From: Roseinatronobacter ekhonensis
GTDB taxonomy: Bacteria; Pseudomonadota; Alphaproteobacteria; Rhodobacterales; Rhodobacteraceae
Direction: 5' to 3'
Assembly (NCBI RefSeq): GCF_900499075.1
Contig: NZ_UIHC01000007.1
Span: 62,001-126,000 of the forward strand
DNA: 64,000 nt
In this document: in pieces, positions 19,441-29,134 of the stretch
Position numbering within the stretch: position 1 is the first letter of the stretch
How the letters are laid out: each line of letters opens with the position of its first letter
The notes under the pieces: model-generated
Seen by the model: only the letters and a program-made list of their open reading frames with translations
What the model was told of the DNA's origin: nothing
Databases searched by the model: none
Program-made: the position numbers and the translations under genes

Positions 19441-20063
19441 CCAACGGACCTTTGCGTGTCGGCATCGGCGGCCCTGTCGGTGTTGGCAAAACCACCCTTA
19501 CCGAGCATTTGTGCCGCGCCTTGGCTGCGCGGTGCTCGATGGCTGTGGTGACGAATGACATCTACACGCGCGAGGATGCCGAGGCACTGATGCGTGCCCA
19601 GGTGCTGCCCGCAGAGCGGATTCGGGGGGTCGAGACCGGCGGCTGTCCGCATACAGCGATCCGCGAGGATGCCTCGATCAACCTGTCGGCGATTGCTGAC
19701 CTGACAGCCGTGTTCCCCGATCTGGACCTTGTGCTGATCGAATCAGGTGGCGACAATCTGGCGGCAACCTTCAGCCCCGAACTGGCGGATCTGACGATCT
19801 ATGTGATCGACACGGCAGCGGGGCAGGACATACCACGCAAGCGCGGGCCCGGTGTGACACGCTCCGACATGTTGGTGGTGAACAAAACCGATCTGGCCCC
19901 TTATGTGGGCGTCGACCGCGCGCTTCTGGAAGCCGATACAAAGGCCGCGCGCGGTGCGCGGCCCTATGTCATGGCCGAATTGCGTAATGGGCGCGGGGTC
20001 GATGCCGTTGTGCGGTTTCTGGAGCGGGAAGGCGGGTTGCGCCTGTCACCACAGGCCGCCTAA
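19437..20063 (+). CDS. ureG: Urease accessory GTPase UreG
   Basis: 208 residues, SIMIBI-class GTPase. Walker [11 protein letters not shown] at residues 10-19, the nickel-binding CPH of [34 protein letters not shown], and the base-recognition NKTDL. GTP hydrolysis drives nickel insertion into UreABC. Last gene of the operon; it runs tail-to-tail into the diguanylate cyclase with a four-base overlap, so there is no terminator between them. Confidence 0.97.
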   Translation: MTNGPLRVGIGGPVGVGKTTLTEHLCRALAARCSMAVVTNDIYTREDAEALMRAQVLPAERIRGVETGGCPHTAIREDASINLSAIADLTAVFPDLDLVLIESGGDNLAATFSPELADLTIYVIDTAAGQDIPRKRGPGVTRSDMLVVNKTDLAPYVGVDRALLEADTKAARGARPYVMAELRNGRGVDAVVRFLEREGGLRLSPQAA

Positions 20064-21445
20064 GCGACAGCGCTTTGCGCGCTGACAACCCGATTCCGGC
20101 CTGCGTGCTTGGCGGCCCGCAACGCCATATCCGAGGCCCCGATAAGCCGTTTCAGTATATCGGTGGTCAAGGCCCGCCCCGGTGCGTCATGCACCGAGAT
20201 GCCGACAGAGGCCGTCACCCGCAGCTTTGCAAGCCCATCGCGCAAAATATAAGGGTGATCACCAACGCGGGCGCAAAGCCGCTCGGCGACAAGCCGGGCG
20301 ACGGACATGTCCGCATCGGGCATGGCAAGAAGAAACTCCTCGCCGCCATAGCGGCACAGAATGTCACCATGTCGCAAATCCTGCCGCATGCGCTGGGCGA
20401 CCTGTCGTAACACCTCATCACCCGTGTTGTGCCCGTGCTGGTCATTTATGTCCTTGAACCGGTCAAGATCGATCAGCAGCAACGCGAATTCTGCATTTTT
20501 CTGGGCGACCGCGCGTGAGAATTCTGCCAGCGCGTGGCTACGATTGTGCAAGCCCGTGAGCGGGTCAAAGGCCGCCAGCCCAAGCTGGTTTTCCAATGCG
20601 CGGCGCTGGGCATCCGCGCAGCGTTTTCGAGAGATGATCTTTTCCAGCCGCAATCTGGTTTCGGCACGGTCCAGCGGCAGCGGCAGAATATCAGCCGCGC
20701 CAAGGTCCAGCGCCATAGCCCCATCGGCGCGGGCAGCGGGTGGCAGGATCAGGCAAATTTCAGCGTGGCGGGTTGCGGCCCGTGATCGTAATTCGGCAAT
20801 TACGTGCAGACCGGCGCGGTCCATCGCGTCGGGGGTGATGACGAAAACGTCCGGGCTTTTGCGAGGGTCGTCCAACCCCAGCGCAGCGGGGACGGTAATG
20901 TCGTGCCAGCGCGCATCCGGCCAGATGGCGGCCATTGACGACAACCAGCCCTCCCGCGCCTCTGCCCGCCCGGTGACAAGTGCCATGTCGGGCCGCATGG
21001 CAAAAGGCTCCGCGCTTTCGGCAAGGCCGGCTTGCAGGGCGGTGTTGGGGTGGTTGCGCCATTCATCCCGTCGCGCCACATTCCGCAACAGGCTGCGTAT
21101 GCGCCCCAGCAGGTAAGCTTCGTCCAGCGGTTTGGCCATGAAATCATCGGCACCTGCTGCAAGCGCGTTCAGCCGGTGGGCATGGTCTGCATTGGCCGAA
21201 AACAGAATGACGGGAATATCGCGGGTGCTGCGATCCGCCCGCAGGGCCTGACACACCGCCAGCCCGTCCATATCCGGCATGTGGTAATCCAGCAGGACAA
21301 GGTCTGGTCTGTGTTCATGCACCAGTTTCAGCGCGGACACGCCGCCATTTGCGGTCAAGGTTCGGTAGCACGCAGAGGTCAGTTTGCCCCGCAGAACGGT
21401 GCGGTTTAACGAAAGATCGTCTGCAATAAGAATTTGGCCTGCCAT
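20060..21445 (-). CDS. pleD: PleD-type response regulator diguanylate cyclase (REC-REC-GGDEF)
   Basis: 461 residues. The first receiver domain has the acidic pair D9-D10 and phosphoacceptor D53 in [15 protein letters not shown] second, degenerate receiver-like adaptor spans roughly residues 150-280, and a GGDEF domain carries the active motif GGEEF. An RHGD sits five residues before it, matching the RxxD inhibitory site, so product inhibition by c-di-GMP is expected. Architecture and length match Caulobacter PleD, which controls the motile-to-sessile switch. The partner kinases are not in the window. Confidence 0.88.
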   Translation of the reverse strand: MAGQILIADDLSLNRTVLRGKLTSACYRTLTANGGVSALKLVHEHRPDLVLLDYHMPDMDGLAVCQALRADRSTRDIPVILFSANADHAHRLNALAAGADDFMAKPLDEAYLLGRIRSLLRNVARRDEWRNHPNTALQAGLAESAEPFAMRPDMALVTGRAEAREGWLSSMAAIWPDARWHDITVPAALGLDDPRKSPDVFVITPDAMDRAGLHVIAELRSRAATRHAEICLILPPAARADGAMALDLGAADILPLPLDRAETRLRLEKIISRKRCADAQRRALENQLGLAAFDPLTGLHNRSHALAEFSRAVAQKNAEFALLLIDLDRFKDINDQHGHNTGDEVLRQVAQRMRQDLRHGDILCRYGGEEFLLAMPDADMSVARLVAERLCARVGDHPYILRDGLAKLRVTASVGISVHDAPGRALTTDILKRLIGASDMALRAAKHAGRNRVVSAQSAVA

Positions 21446-21540
21446 TTATTCGTTTTCCGGCTTAAATCTGAATGCCTGAGAGTAGCGCCAAAGAGGTTAA
21501 CAAGCCTTTAAGGTCCGGGCCACGCGACGGGGGGACAACC

Positions 21541-21831
21541 ATGCAAGAGAGCCAAGCGCAGGATATTGCGGGCGATGTGCTGCTATGGCTATGTGCTCAG
21601 GAAGAGCTGTTGGACGTGTTTCTTGCGGCCAGCGGCGCAGAGGTGGACGCGTTGCGCACTGGCCTGCAAGGTGGCGTGCCCGACCCCGGTCTGGCCGCCG
21701 CCGCGCTGGAATTTACCCTGATGCGGGACGAAACCGTGCTGGAGGCGGCCGCCGTCCTTGGCCTTGCGCCAGAGCGTTTGGCGATGGCAAGCGCGGTTCT
21801 GGCGGGCGCGGGCGGTATGCATTGGACCTGA
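21541..21831 (+). CDS. DUF3572 family protein
   Basis: 96 residues, mostly helical (IAGDVLLWLCAQEELLDVFLAASGAEVDALR). It matches the DUF3572 family found next to or divergent from pleD in many alphaproteobacteria. No catalytic motif is visible and the function is unknown. ATG 21541 has GGGGGGA upstream; an in-frame ATG at 21472 would add 23 residues. It is divergent from pleD and 63 bases before aspS. Confidence 0.75.
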   Translation: MQESQAQDIAGDVLLWLCAQEELLDVFLAASGAEVDALRTGLQGGVPDPGLAAAALEFTLMRDETVLEAAAVLGLAPERLAMASAVLAGAGGMHWT

Positions 21832-21894
21832 ACCCTTGACTTTGCGCGGCGCAAAAGGTGTATCGCGCAGGCCAGAGCAAGGAAGGGTCCACCC

Positions 21895-23673
21895 ATGCAC
21901 GCCTATCGCAGCCATACCTGCGCCGATCTGACCGCCGCCAATGTGGGCGACACCGTTCGCCTGTCGGGCTGGGTGCACCGCATTCGCGACCATGGCGGGG
22001 TGCTCTTCATCGACTTGCGCGACCATTACGGCATCACGCAGGTCCTGGCCGATAGCGACAGCCCGGCGTTTGCAGAGATCGAGAAGCTGCGCGCAGAGTT
22101 CTGCATTCGGATTGATGGCGTTGTGAAGGCGCGCGATGCATCCTTGGTCAATACCAAGCTGAAAACTGGCGAGATCGAGGTTTACGCGCGGGGCATGACC
22201 GTTCTGGGCGGCGCGGATGAGTTGCCGCTTCCGGTATTCGGCGAGCCGGACTACCCCGAGGATACGCGGCTGTCCTATCGCTTTCTGGACCTGCGGCGCG
22301 AAACGATGCAGGCCAACATGGTGCTGCGTTCGGACGTGGTGGCCGAAATGCGCCGCCGGATGTGGGACCAGAATTTCCGCGAGTTTCAGACGCCGATCAT
22401 TACCGCCTCCAGCCCCGAGGGTGCGCGCGATTTCCTTGTGCCGTCGCGGCTGCATCCGGGCAAGTTCTACGCGCTGCCGCAGGCGCCGCAGCAGTTCAAG
22501 CAGTTGATCATGGTGTCGGGCTATGACCGGTATTTCCAGATCGCGCCCTGCTTTCGCGACGAAGACCCGCGCGCCGACCGCTCGCCCACCGATTTTTACC
22601 AGCTTGATCTGGAAATGAGCTTTGTCGAGCAGGACGATGTGTTCGCCGCCGTTGGTCCGGTGCTGCAAGGCGTGTTCGAGAAGTTCGGCGGCGGGGCCAA
22701 GGTGGATGCTGCTGCCGATTGGCCGCAGATCCCGTATGCCGAGGCTTTGCGCAAATACGGCACCGACAAGCCCGACCTGCGCAACCCGATCGAGATGCAG
22801 GTGGTGTCCGAGCATTTCCGCGGCTCTGGCTTTGCCATTTTCGCCAAGCTGTTGGAGAATGACGGCACCGAAATTCGCGCCATTCCTGCCCCCGGTGGTG
22901 GCAGCCGCAAGTTCTGCGACCGGATGAACGCCTTCGCGCAGGCGCAGGGGTTGCCGGGGATGGGGTATATTTTTTGGCGCGCGGGCGATGACGGGTTGGA
23001 AGCCGCTGGCCCCCTCGCCAAGAACATCGGACCGGAGCGAACCGAAGCGATCCGGCAGCAGCTTGGCTTGGGCGAAGGCGATGCGGCCTTCTTCCTTGGC
23101 GGGAAGCCTGCGCAATTCGAGGGTGTCGCGGGCAAGGCGCGCGACGAGATCGGGTGTGAGTTAAAGCTGATCGACGAAAACCGCTTCGCCTTTGCCTGGA
23201 TCGTCGATTTCCCGATGTATGAGGAAACCGACGACGGCCGCGTCGATTTCAGCCATAATCCGTTTTCCATGCCCCAAGGCGGGATGGACGCGCTGTCGGG
23301 CGATCCGCTGGCGGTCAAGGGCTACCAGTATGATCTGGCCTGCAACGGGTATGAGCTGCTGTCGGGCGCGATCCGCAACCACAAGCCGGAAATCATGTAT
23401 CGCGCGTTTGAAATCGCGGGCTACCCGAACTCCGAGGTGGACAAGCGGTTCGGCGGCATGGTCAAGGCGTTCAAATACGGCGCGCCCCCGCATGGTGGAT
23501 GTGCGGCGGGGATTGACCGCATCGTGATGCTGCTGGCGGGCGAGCAGAACATCCGTCAGGTCATTATGTTCCCGATGACCCAGCGAGCCGAGGATTTGTT
23601 GCTGGACGCGCCATCCGACCCGACGAACGAGCAGTTGCGCGATCTGGGCTTGCGGCTGGCCCCGAAAGAGTAA
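21895..23673 (+). CDS. aspS: Aspartate--tRNA ligase
   Basis: 592 residues, full-length bacterial AspRS. It has the N-terminal OB-fold anticodon domain ([27 protein letters not shown]), class II motif 2 [19 protein letters not shown], the bacteria-specific GAD insertion domain, and motif 3 [11 protein letters not shown] near the end. It charges tRNA-Asp. Whether it also charges tRNA-Asn cannot be judged here. Confidence 0.97.
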   Translation: MHAYRSHTCADLTAANVGDTVRLSGWVHRIRDHGGVLFIDLRDHYGITQVLADSDSPAFAEIEKLRAEFCIRIDGVVKARDASLVNTKLKTGEIEVYARGMTVLGGADELPLPVFGEPDYPEDTRLSYRFLDLRRETMQANMVLRSDVVAEMRRRMWDQNFREFQTPIITASSPEGARDFLVPSRLHPGKFYALPQAPQQFKQLIMVSGYDRYFQIAPCFRDEDPRADRSPTDFYQLDLEMSFVEQDDVFAAVGPVLQGVFEKFGGGAKVDAAADWPQIPYAEALRKYGTDKPDLRNPIEMQVVSEHFRGSGFAIFAKLLENDGTEIRAIPAPGGGSRKFCDRMNAFAQAQGLPGMGYIFWRAGDDGLEAAGPLAKNIGPERTEAIRQQLGLGEGDAAFFLGGKPAQFEGVAGKARDEIGCELKLIDENRFAFAWIVDFPMYEETDDGRVDFSHNPFSMPQGGMDALSGDPLAVKGYQYDLACNGYELLSGAIRNHKPEIMYRAFEIAGYPNSEVDKRFGGMVKAFKYGAPPHGGCAAGIDRIVMLLAGEQNIRQVIMFPMTQRAEDLLLDAPSDPTNEQLRDLGLRLAPKE

Positions 23674-23686
23674 CGAGGCCAAACCG

Positions 23687-24349
23687 CTAGATCAGCGGCA
23701 GGGCGCGCAGGCGGTCCCGCAAAAGCGCGATCACCTGTGCCATGTCGCGGGCGATGACCGCGCGCTCAAGCGCGAAATCGCCCGTCATGCAGGCCAGTTG
23801 CGCAATGAACTGAAGCGCATAGGCGGGCCGCGTGCCGGTGCCGTTCAGCAGGTCGAGCGCCAGATACAGATCGTCGCGCAAGGCGGCTTGCCCCGGACTG
23901 GCCTGCTCCACGACAGCGCCGCGCAGCCCGAAAAACACCGGCGCCAGCATCTGGCAGAAGGCCGCGCCACTGCCGAAGGGTTTGGGCAGGAAACGGTCAG
24001 CCCCGGCGAGGAACGCTTCCTCCTCCATCTCCGGGTCGCCCGAGGTGGCGACGATCAGGCCCGTGCGCGGTCTGCGCCGCGCCATTTCTGCGATCAGGTC
24101 CAGCCCCGACCCGTCGGGCAGGCCCAGATCGACGATCGCGGCATCGGGTGTGTATAGCGACATGTGCCGCCGACCGCTGCGCAAACAGTCGGCCCGTCGC
24201 AGCCGCCCGCCCGCGCTGCGAAACATAAGTCGCACATAATCCGCCGTCAGGCGGCTGTCTTCGACCAGCAGCAGCGTTCCGCCGCGCTGGTAGGGTTGGG
24301 CCGGTGGCAAGGCCGGGCTGAGCGTGGTGGCGGTGGAATCGGTGTTCAT
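23687..24349 (-). CDS. Response regulator, single receiver domain with uncharacterised C-terminus
   Basis: 220 residues. After a 25-residue Thr/Pro/Ala-rich start, LLLVEDSRLTADYVRLMFR begins a CheY-like receiver with the phosphoacceptor Asp in AAIVDLGLPDGSGLDLI and the conserved Lys in FLPKPFG. The last ~95 residues are helical and match no DNA-binding or enzymatic domain that I recognise. GGAGGG five bases before ATG 24349 fixes the start over an ATG ten codons upstream. It converges on aspS. The cognate kinase is unknown. Confidence 0.8.
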   Translation of the reverse strand: MNTDSTATTLSPALPPAQPYQRGGTLLLVEDSRLTADYVRLMFRSAGGRLRRADCLRSGRRHMSLYTPDAAIVDLGLPDGSGLDLIAEMARRRPRTGLIVATSGDPEMEEEAFLAGADRFLPKPFGSGAAFCQMLAPVFFGLRGAVVEQASPGQAALRDDLYLALDLLNGTGTRPAYALQFIAQLACMTGDFALERAVIARDMAQVIALLRDRLRALPLI

Positions 24350-24492
24350 GGCATCCCTCCGTGGCAGAGCCTTATTCAAGCGCGGATTGCCTAAGATCGG
24401 GTTAAGCGCATGGGTTGCGGCGTGCTGTCACCCCTGCTTGGGCTTGCCAGATGGCCCGGCGATACCCCATATGGGACAAAACGGAGGACACC

Positions 24493-24897
24493 ATGATCGG
24501 ACGCCTGAACCATGTCGCCATTGCCGTGCCGGATCTGGAGGCCGCGGCAAACCAGTATCGCAACACCCTGGGGGCCGATGTGGGCGCACCGCAGGACGAG
24601 CCGGACCATGGTGTGACGGTGATTTTCATCACCCTTCCCAACACCAAGATCGAACTGCTTTACCCGTTGGGTGACGGCAGCCCGATTGCGGGATTTCTGG
24701 AAAAGAACCCGTCGGGTGGCATTCACCACATCTGCTACGAGGTGGATGACATTCTGGCCGCCCGCGACAAGCTTGCAGCGACAGGCGCGCGCGTGCTGGG
24801 CACCGGAGAGCCGAAGATCGGCGCGCATGGCAAGCCGGTGCTGTTCCTGCACCCCAAGGATTTCAACGGCTGCTTGGTCGAGCTGGAGCAGGTCTGA
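24493..24897 (+). CDS. mce: Methylmalonyl-CoA epimerase
   Basis: 134 residues, VOC superfamily. Two beta-alpha-beta-beta-beta modules carry metal ligands in LNHVAIAVPDLEAA (His7), GGIHHICYEVDDI and NGCLVELEQV (Glu). It interconverts (2R)- and (2S)-methylmalonyl-CoA in propionyl-CoA breakdown. GGAGG lies seven bases before the ATG; the longer frame upstream was rejected. The next gene starts on the last base of its stop (TGATG). The mce-DUF1467 pair is common in Rhodobacterales. Confidence 0.9.
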   Translation: MIGRLNHVAIAVPDLEAAANQYRNTLGADVGAPQDEPDHGVTVIFITLPNTKIELLYPLGDGSPIAGFLEKNPSGGIHHICYEVDDILAARDKLAATGARVLGTGEPKIGAHGKPVLFLHPKDFNGCLVELEQV

Positions 24898-25163
24898 TGA
24901 GCATCATGTCCGCCATCGTGCTCTATTCCATGATATGGTTCATGACCCTGTTTCTGGTGCTGCCCTTGCGCACCCGCACCCAAGGCGAGGCGGGTGATGT
25001 CGTGCCGGGCACGCATTCCTCGGCCCCCGAGGATGCGCAGATGTGGAAAACCGCGCGCATCGTGACCATTTGGGCCACCGGTGCTTTCGTGATTGTGGCG
25101 GGGATTATTCTGTCTGGGGTTATTACCATGGACATGATCGAGCAGATTACCCGGCCTGGGTAG
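24897..25163 (+). CDS. DUF1467 family membrane protein
   Basis: 88 residues with two transmembrane helices (AIVLYSMIWFMTLFLVLPL and IVTIWATGAFVIVAGIILSGV) and a short polar loop. DUF1467 members are small inner-membrane proteins of unknown function that follow mce or proS in alphaproteobacteria. Translation is coupled to mce. It overlaps the convergent EI24 gene by 17 bases. Confidence 0.85.
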   Translation: MSIMSAIVLYSMIWFMTLFLVLPLRTRTQGEAGDVVPGTHSSAPEDAQMWKTARIVTIWATGAFVIVAGIILSGVITMDMIEQITRPG

Positions 25164-25860
25164 ACCCCGGTTTGCGCCCCTGCACCCGATGATACATATG
25201 GGTGAAGGCCGCGGCCCCAACCACGGGCATCAGCAGGTTGACGAAGGGGATCGACAGGGGCACCGCCATCCACAACCCCGCGAACCACAGCCGCCAGCGA
25301 TGGCGCTTTTGCAGTGCGCGCGCCTCTGTCGCCGTATGGCGGCGTAGCGCAACCATGGTGAAATATTCGCGCGCCAGCAGCCATGCGTTTATGCCCCAGA
25401 ACACGACAAAGCCCAACCCGCCCGAAAACACGAACACGACCATGCCCACCAGGTTCAGCGCGACCAGAAGCCCGAAATAGCGCACCGAATCGCTGAGTGC
25501 CGTGGCAAAGGGCACGGGCGTGGGTGCGGGCAGGCCCGGATAGTGCTGGCGTTCGACCGTGTTTGCCACATCTTCCAGAAACAGGCCGGTAAAGGCCGAT
25601 GCCACAGGCACCATCAGGAAAACGGACAGCCCGAGCATAAAGAACAGCGACCCGATTGAGAGCAGGGTCTGCAGGCCCGACACCTCTCCCGCGATGGGTA
25701 ATGTCAGTGTGCCGGGCACGAAGATCTGCACGACCAGCAAGACCAGCGCATACATTGCGAATAGCAGCGCAACAGCCAAGGCCACCCCGAACCAGATGAC
25801 GCGGCGAAAGCGTGGGTCGCGCAATTGCCCGATGGCATGGGCGTAGGAAGACAGGATCAT
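25147..25860 (-). CDS. EI24 domain-containing membrane protein (CysZ-like)
   Basis: 237 residues with about five hydrophobic segments, including VIWFGVALAVALLFAMYALVL and ALNLVGMVVFVFSGGLGFVVFWGI. The length and the WGINAWLLAREYFTMVALRR region match the EI24/CysZ family. CysZ of enterobacteria is a sulfate channel, but the alphaproteobacterial members are uncharacterised, and no cys genes are nearby. ATG 25860 overlaps the stop of the nitroreductase gene by four bases; the upstream extension is a shadow of that gene. Confidence 0.8.
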   Translation of the reverse strand: MILSSYAHAIGQLRDPRFRRVIWFGVALAVALLFAMYALVLLVVQIFVPGTLTLPIAGEVSGLQTLLSIGSLFFMLGLSVFLMVPVASAFTGLFLEDVANTVERQHYPGLPAPTPVPFATALSDSVRYFGLLVALNLVGMVVFVFSGGLGFVVFWGINAWLLAREYFTMVALRRHTATEARALQKRHRWRLWFAGLWMAVPLSIPFVNLLMPVVGAAAFTHMYHRVQGRKPGSTQAG

Positions 25861-26426
25861 GCGTGCACCCATTCGGTGATTGCGCCCATGTCCGGGCGGG
25901 GGCGGTCGGGCGGCGCCGTGTCCGCCGTGCCAATGTGGATGAACCCTGCGACCCATTCGTGCGGTGCAAGGCCCAAAACCTGCGCCATCAGTGCCGCGTC
26001 ATGCGCGGGCCAGCCGGTCAGCCAGTTCGCGCCCCAGCCCGTGGCAAGCGCGGCATTGACCAACCCAAGGCAAACCGCGCCCACCGACAGGGTCTGTTCC
26101 AGTTGTGGGATCTTCTCGGACGGTTTGGGGCTGGCGATCACGGCCACACAGACGGGGCTGTCGGCAAAGGCGCGCGCCGGTTTTTCCCCTTCCAGCCCGT
26201 GGGCGGCGGCGTAATCCGTGATCTGGCCGGCCACCCGCGCCCCGGCGGGCTGGTCCAGCACGATAAAGCGCCAAGGCTCCAGCTTGCCATGGTCGGGCAC
26301 GCGCGCGGCGGCTTGCAGCATCTGCTCTAGTGCGGCGCGGTCGGGGCCGGGCGCGCGCAGCAGCTTCGCGGGGCGCGAGCGTCGGGTCAGCAAAAATTGC
26401 AAAACGGGGTTTTCGGGCTGTGTCAT
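25857..26426 (-). CDS. Nitroreductase family protein (YdjA-like)
   Basis: 189 residues, an FMN-dependent nitroreductase fold: RRSRPAKLL at the N-terminus (FMN phosphate contact), PDHGKLEPWRFIVLD, and the C-terminal GWGANWLTGWPAHD. The short length and the PDHGKLEPWRF motif fit the YdjA branch. The physiological substrate is unknown. AAGGAG precedes ATG 26426. Together with the EI24 gene it forms a two-gene leftward unit. The 116-base gap to the next gene holds the divergent promoters; nothing else was seen there. Confidence 0.87.
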   Translation of the reverse strand: MTQPENPVLQFLLTRRSRPAKLLRAPGPDRAALEQMLQAAARVPDHGKLEPWRFIVLDQPAGARVAGQITDYAAAHGLEGEKPARAFADSPVCVAVIASPKPSEKIPQLEQTLSVGAVCLGLVNAALATGWGANWLTGWPAHDAALMAQVLGLAPHEWVAGFIHIGTADTAPPDRPRPDMGAITEWVHA

Positions 26427-26542
26427 CGACGCTCCTTCAGGGTTGGGCAAGATGTATGCCGAGTTGGCATTGGAAAAAAGGGCCGCAAAATGAAGCGGTG
26501 GTTTTTTCTGGGTCTGCGGGTCAGGTGTGCTAAGACGCGGGC

Positions 26543-26866
26543 ATGAAATACGCCGCACTTCTGACACCAATGCTCTTGATGGCCTGCGCCGCAGACCCGG
26601 TTTGCCACGGGCGTTTGGGTGCGATTGAAACCCAGATTGCAGAGCGCGAGCGCGTCTTGGCACGCGGCTACCGCGTGCAGCCAGCGCAAGAGGGCAAGAC
26701 CCTTGTCACGCTATGCGGCTGGCCCGAAATCCTGTGCACCGAACCTGTGCAACAGCCGAGGCGCGCGCGCCGGGTTGCCATTGATGTCGCAGCCGAGCAA
26801 GACGCGCTACAAGAGTTACGTGCAGAGCAAGCCGCGTTGCGCGCCCAAGGGCTGACCTGTTCATGA
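26543..26866 (+). CDS. Small predicted lipoprotein of unknown function
   Basis: 107 residues. It begins MKYAALLTPMLLMACAADP, a signal peptide with a lipobox (LMAC) predicting lipidation at Cys15. The mature part has four further Cys residues (VCHG, LCGW, LCTE, LTCS) and a helical Glu/Ala/Gln-rich segment that could form a coiled coil. I do not recognise a family. It sits 13 bases before the ribokinase-like gene and may be co-transcribed with it. Confidence 0.65.
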   Translation: MKYAALLTPMLLMACAADPVCHGRLGAIETQIAERERVLARGYRVQPAQEGKTLVTLCGWPEILCTEPVQQPRRARRVAIDVAAEQDALQELRAEQAALRAQGLTCS

Positions 26867-26879
26867 ACCGGAACCGAAC

Positions 26880-27743
26880 ATGACGATCTATTGCTACGGC
26901 TCCATCAATATGGACCATATCTACACACTGCCGCACCGGCTGGCCCCCGGCGAAACGCTTGCCGCCACGGCCTATCATGCCGAACTGGGCGGCAAGGGCG
27001 CGAATCAGTCTGTTGCGGCAGCGCGCGCGGGCGCAACAGTGCGTCATATCGGGGCCGTGGGCGCGGGCGGGGCCGAAACGCACCTTGCCGCGTTCGGGGT
27101 GGATGTGTCGGGCGTGCAGTTGGTGGAGGAGGCCACGGGCCACGCGATCATCCTGCTGGAACCGGACGCTCAGAACAGCATTGTCATTCATCCCGGCGCG
27201 AACCGTGCGCTGGACCTGCAAGCCGCCAAGGCCGCGCTGGACGACGCAGAGATTGGCGATCTGCTGCTGATCCAGAACGAGGTCGCATATGTGGCCGAGA
27301 TGGCAGAGCACGCGATGGGGCTGGGAATGGAGGTGGTCTATTCCGCGGCCCCGTTCGAGGCCGACGCCGCCAAGGCGGTTCTGCCCTTCACCAACACATT
27401 GGTGGTCAACGCCGTGGAAGCCGCGCAATTGCAGGACAGCCTTGGTTTGCCGTTCGAGGATTTGCCGGTGGAAACCGTCATCGTGACCAAAGGCGCAGAT
27501 GGCGCAAGCTGGCACGCGCGCGGTACGCCGGACATACATGCGCCTGCTATGGCTGCAAGGGTGGTGGACACGACGGGCGCGGGTGACTGCTTTACCGGCG
27601 CTTTGGCGGCGGCGCTTGACGACGCGATGTCACCGCAAGACGCGATGCGCTTTGCCGCCGCCGCCGCCGGGCTTCAGGTCGCGCGCGTGGGCACAGCCGG
27701 GGCCATGCCCACGCGGGCAGAGATTGACGCCGCGCTGGATTAG
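26880..27743 (+). CDS. PfkB-family sugar kinase, ribokinase-like
   Basis: 287 residues. PfkB motif 1 GGKGANQSVAAARAGA binds the sugar, motif 2 DTTGAGDCFTGALAAAL holds the catalytic Asp and anion hole. The GSINMDHIY start and NPGAN-like HPGANRAL match ribokinase, which feeds ribose into the pentose phosphate pathway. No ribose transporter or rbsD is adjacent, so the exact sugar is uncertain. It overlaps convergent msrA by four bases. Confidence 0.85.
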   Translation: MTIYCYGSINMDHIYTLPHRLAPGETLAATAYHAELGGKGANQSVAAARAGATVRHIGAVGAGGAETHLAAFGVDVSGVQLVEEATGHAIILLEPDAQNSIVIHPGANRALDLQAAKAALDDAEIGDLLLIQNEVAYVAEMAEHAMGLGMEVVYSAAPFEADAAKAVLPFTNTLVVNAVEAAQLQDSLGLPFEDLPVETVIVTKGADGASWHARGTPDIHAPAMAARVVDTTGAGDCFTGALAAALDDAMSPQDAMRFAAAAAGLQVARVGTAGAMPTRAEIDAALD

Positions 27744-28375
27744 CCGCCTACGAAGGGCGCATCGCTGCCCCAGATGCGGCGCACCTGAGCGTCGCGACCG
27801 CAGGCATCGCGGTAGTTCTTGTAGGCGTCTTTGCGCGCGATCCAGCCAAAGCGGGTCAGCGTGCGTTCGTCGCTGTTGGCGTAGTTCTGGTGGAACTCTT
27901 CAGCCGGGTAGAACGTGGCCATGTCGCGCACGGGCGTGACGATGGATTTGCCAAGCTCCGCCTCTGCCGCCGCGATTGCTGCCTGTGCAATGGGCTGCTG
28001 GTCGGGGGTCGCAAAGATCGCGGTGGAATATTGCATGCCACGGTCGCAGAACTGGCCGCCTGCATCAAACGGATCAATCGAGCGCAGGAACAGGTCAAGC
28101 ACCTGCCGGTAGCTGATCTGGCCCGTGTCGAACGTGATCTGCGTCACCTCCAGATGGTCGGTGCGCCCGCTGGCGACCTCTTTGTATTCGGGGTTTGCTT
28201 TGCTGCCACCGGCGAAGCCGACGCGCACATCGGTCACGCCATCGACGCGGCGGAAATCAGATTCCACGCACCAGAAACAGCCCCCCGCGACAAGCGCGGT
28301 CTGGGTTTGCGCCAAGGCGGGCAGGGTGGTGAAAAACGCTGCAAAGAGCGTGGCGAATAGGGTTGTCAGCCGCAT
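27740..28375 (-). CDS. msrA: Peptide-methionine (S)-S-oxide reductase MsrA, exported
   Basis: 211 residues. An N-terminal signal peptide (MRLTTLFATLFAAFFTTLPALAQ) precedes the catalytic GGCFWCVESDF, then EVTQITFDTGQISYRQVLDLF, QYSTAIFATPDQQ and the AEEFHQNY motif. MsrA reduces methionine-S-sulfoxide; the signal peptide places this copy in the periplasm. GGAGG lies before ATG 28375. No msrB is adjacent. The 28376-28527 gap has no gene; it carries the msrA promoter and the tail of the GST remnant. Confidence 0.93.
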   Translation of the reverse strand: MRLTTLFATLFAAFFTTLPALAQTQTALVAGGCFWCVESDFRRVDGVTDVRVGFAGGSKANPEYKEVASGRTDHLEVTQITFDTGQISYRQVLDLFLRSIDPFDAGGQFCDRGMQYSTAIFATPDQQPIAQAAIAAAEAELGKSIVTPVRDMATFYPAEEFHQNYANSDERTLTRFGWIARKDAYKNYRDACGRDAQVRRIWGSDAPFVGG

Positions 28376-28527
28376 TGGGGCCTCCATGGTTGAGTGAGCC
28401 TTACCCACGTTACGCGCGAAAGCGGCGGGGTGTTGCAACAGAAGGTGTCACAATGAAGTGAAGGGGTTGGCACAGCTTGGCCCCGTCCGGTCAACAGAAC
28501 GAGCAATCCCGTTGCCCACCGCAGTCC

Positions 28528-29121
28528 TTACCCCATCCGCTCCATGACCTTGCGCAGGGCGGGGCGGGCGAACATTCGGTCCAGATAGGCGGTCAGCCGC
28601 TCTTCCTGCACCGGGAATTTCGCGATTCGCGCCCAATCTCCGCAATGCGTGAGGATGATGTCGGGCACCGTCATTCGGTCGCCCATCAGGAACGGCCCGT
28701 CGCCCATGCGGTGCGCCAGTGTTTTCTGGCTGTTGGTGAATTCCCAGATCAGCGATTGCTTGATCGCGGATTGGCGCAATTCTTCTGGCAAGACAAACGA
28801 ATGCCGCGCGGCCATCCACAGCGCGGCGTCGAATTCGTCCAGCAAGAACTGGGTCAGGCTGTCCTGGCGCGCGCGGTCCAGCGTGCCGGCGGGAAACTTC
28901 AGGTCGCCATGTTTGTCGGCCAGATACTGGATGATCGCGGTCGAATCGGTGATCGGCGTGCCATCCTCGATCTACACTGGCACTTTGCCTGCGGGGTTGA
29001 AGCTGACCACCCCTTCGGATTGCGGTGCGGCGGGGACATGGTCGTAATCCAGCCCCAGTTCCTCCAGAACCCACAGCACGCGGGTGGCGCGGCTGTTGGC
29101 CTTGCCGATGACGGTATACAT
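28528..29121 (-). pseudogene. Glutathione S-transferase family gene interrupted by an in-frame TAG
   Basis: From ATG 29121 the frame reads MYTVIGKANSRATRVLWVLEELG, then FNPAGKVPV, hits TAG at 28972-28974 (codon 50), and continues in the same frame as IEDGTPITDSTAIIQYLADKHGD, the rest of the thioredoxin-like domain, then a full C-terminal helical domain to TAA at 28528. The total of 197 codons equals a normal GST, and the stop falls exactly where GSTs read KVPVL. One base change is enough to explain it. No frameshift or deletion is visible, so the mutation is recent, or it is a sequencing error. A 105-residue C-terminal piece could still be translated from ATG 28845 but would lack the glutathione site. 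Confidence 0.82.
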
Positions 29122-29134
29122 GGGTGCCCCCTTG

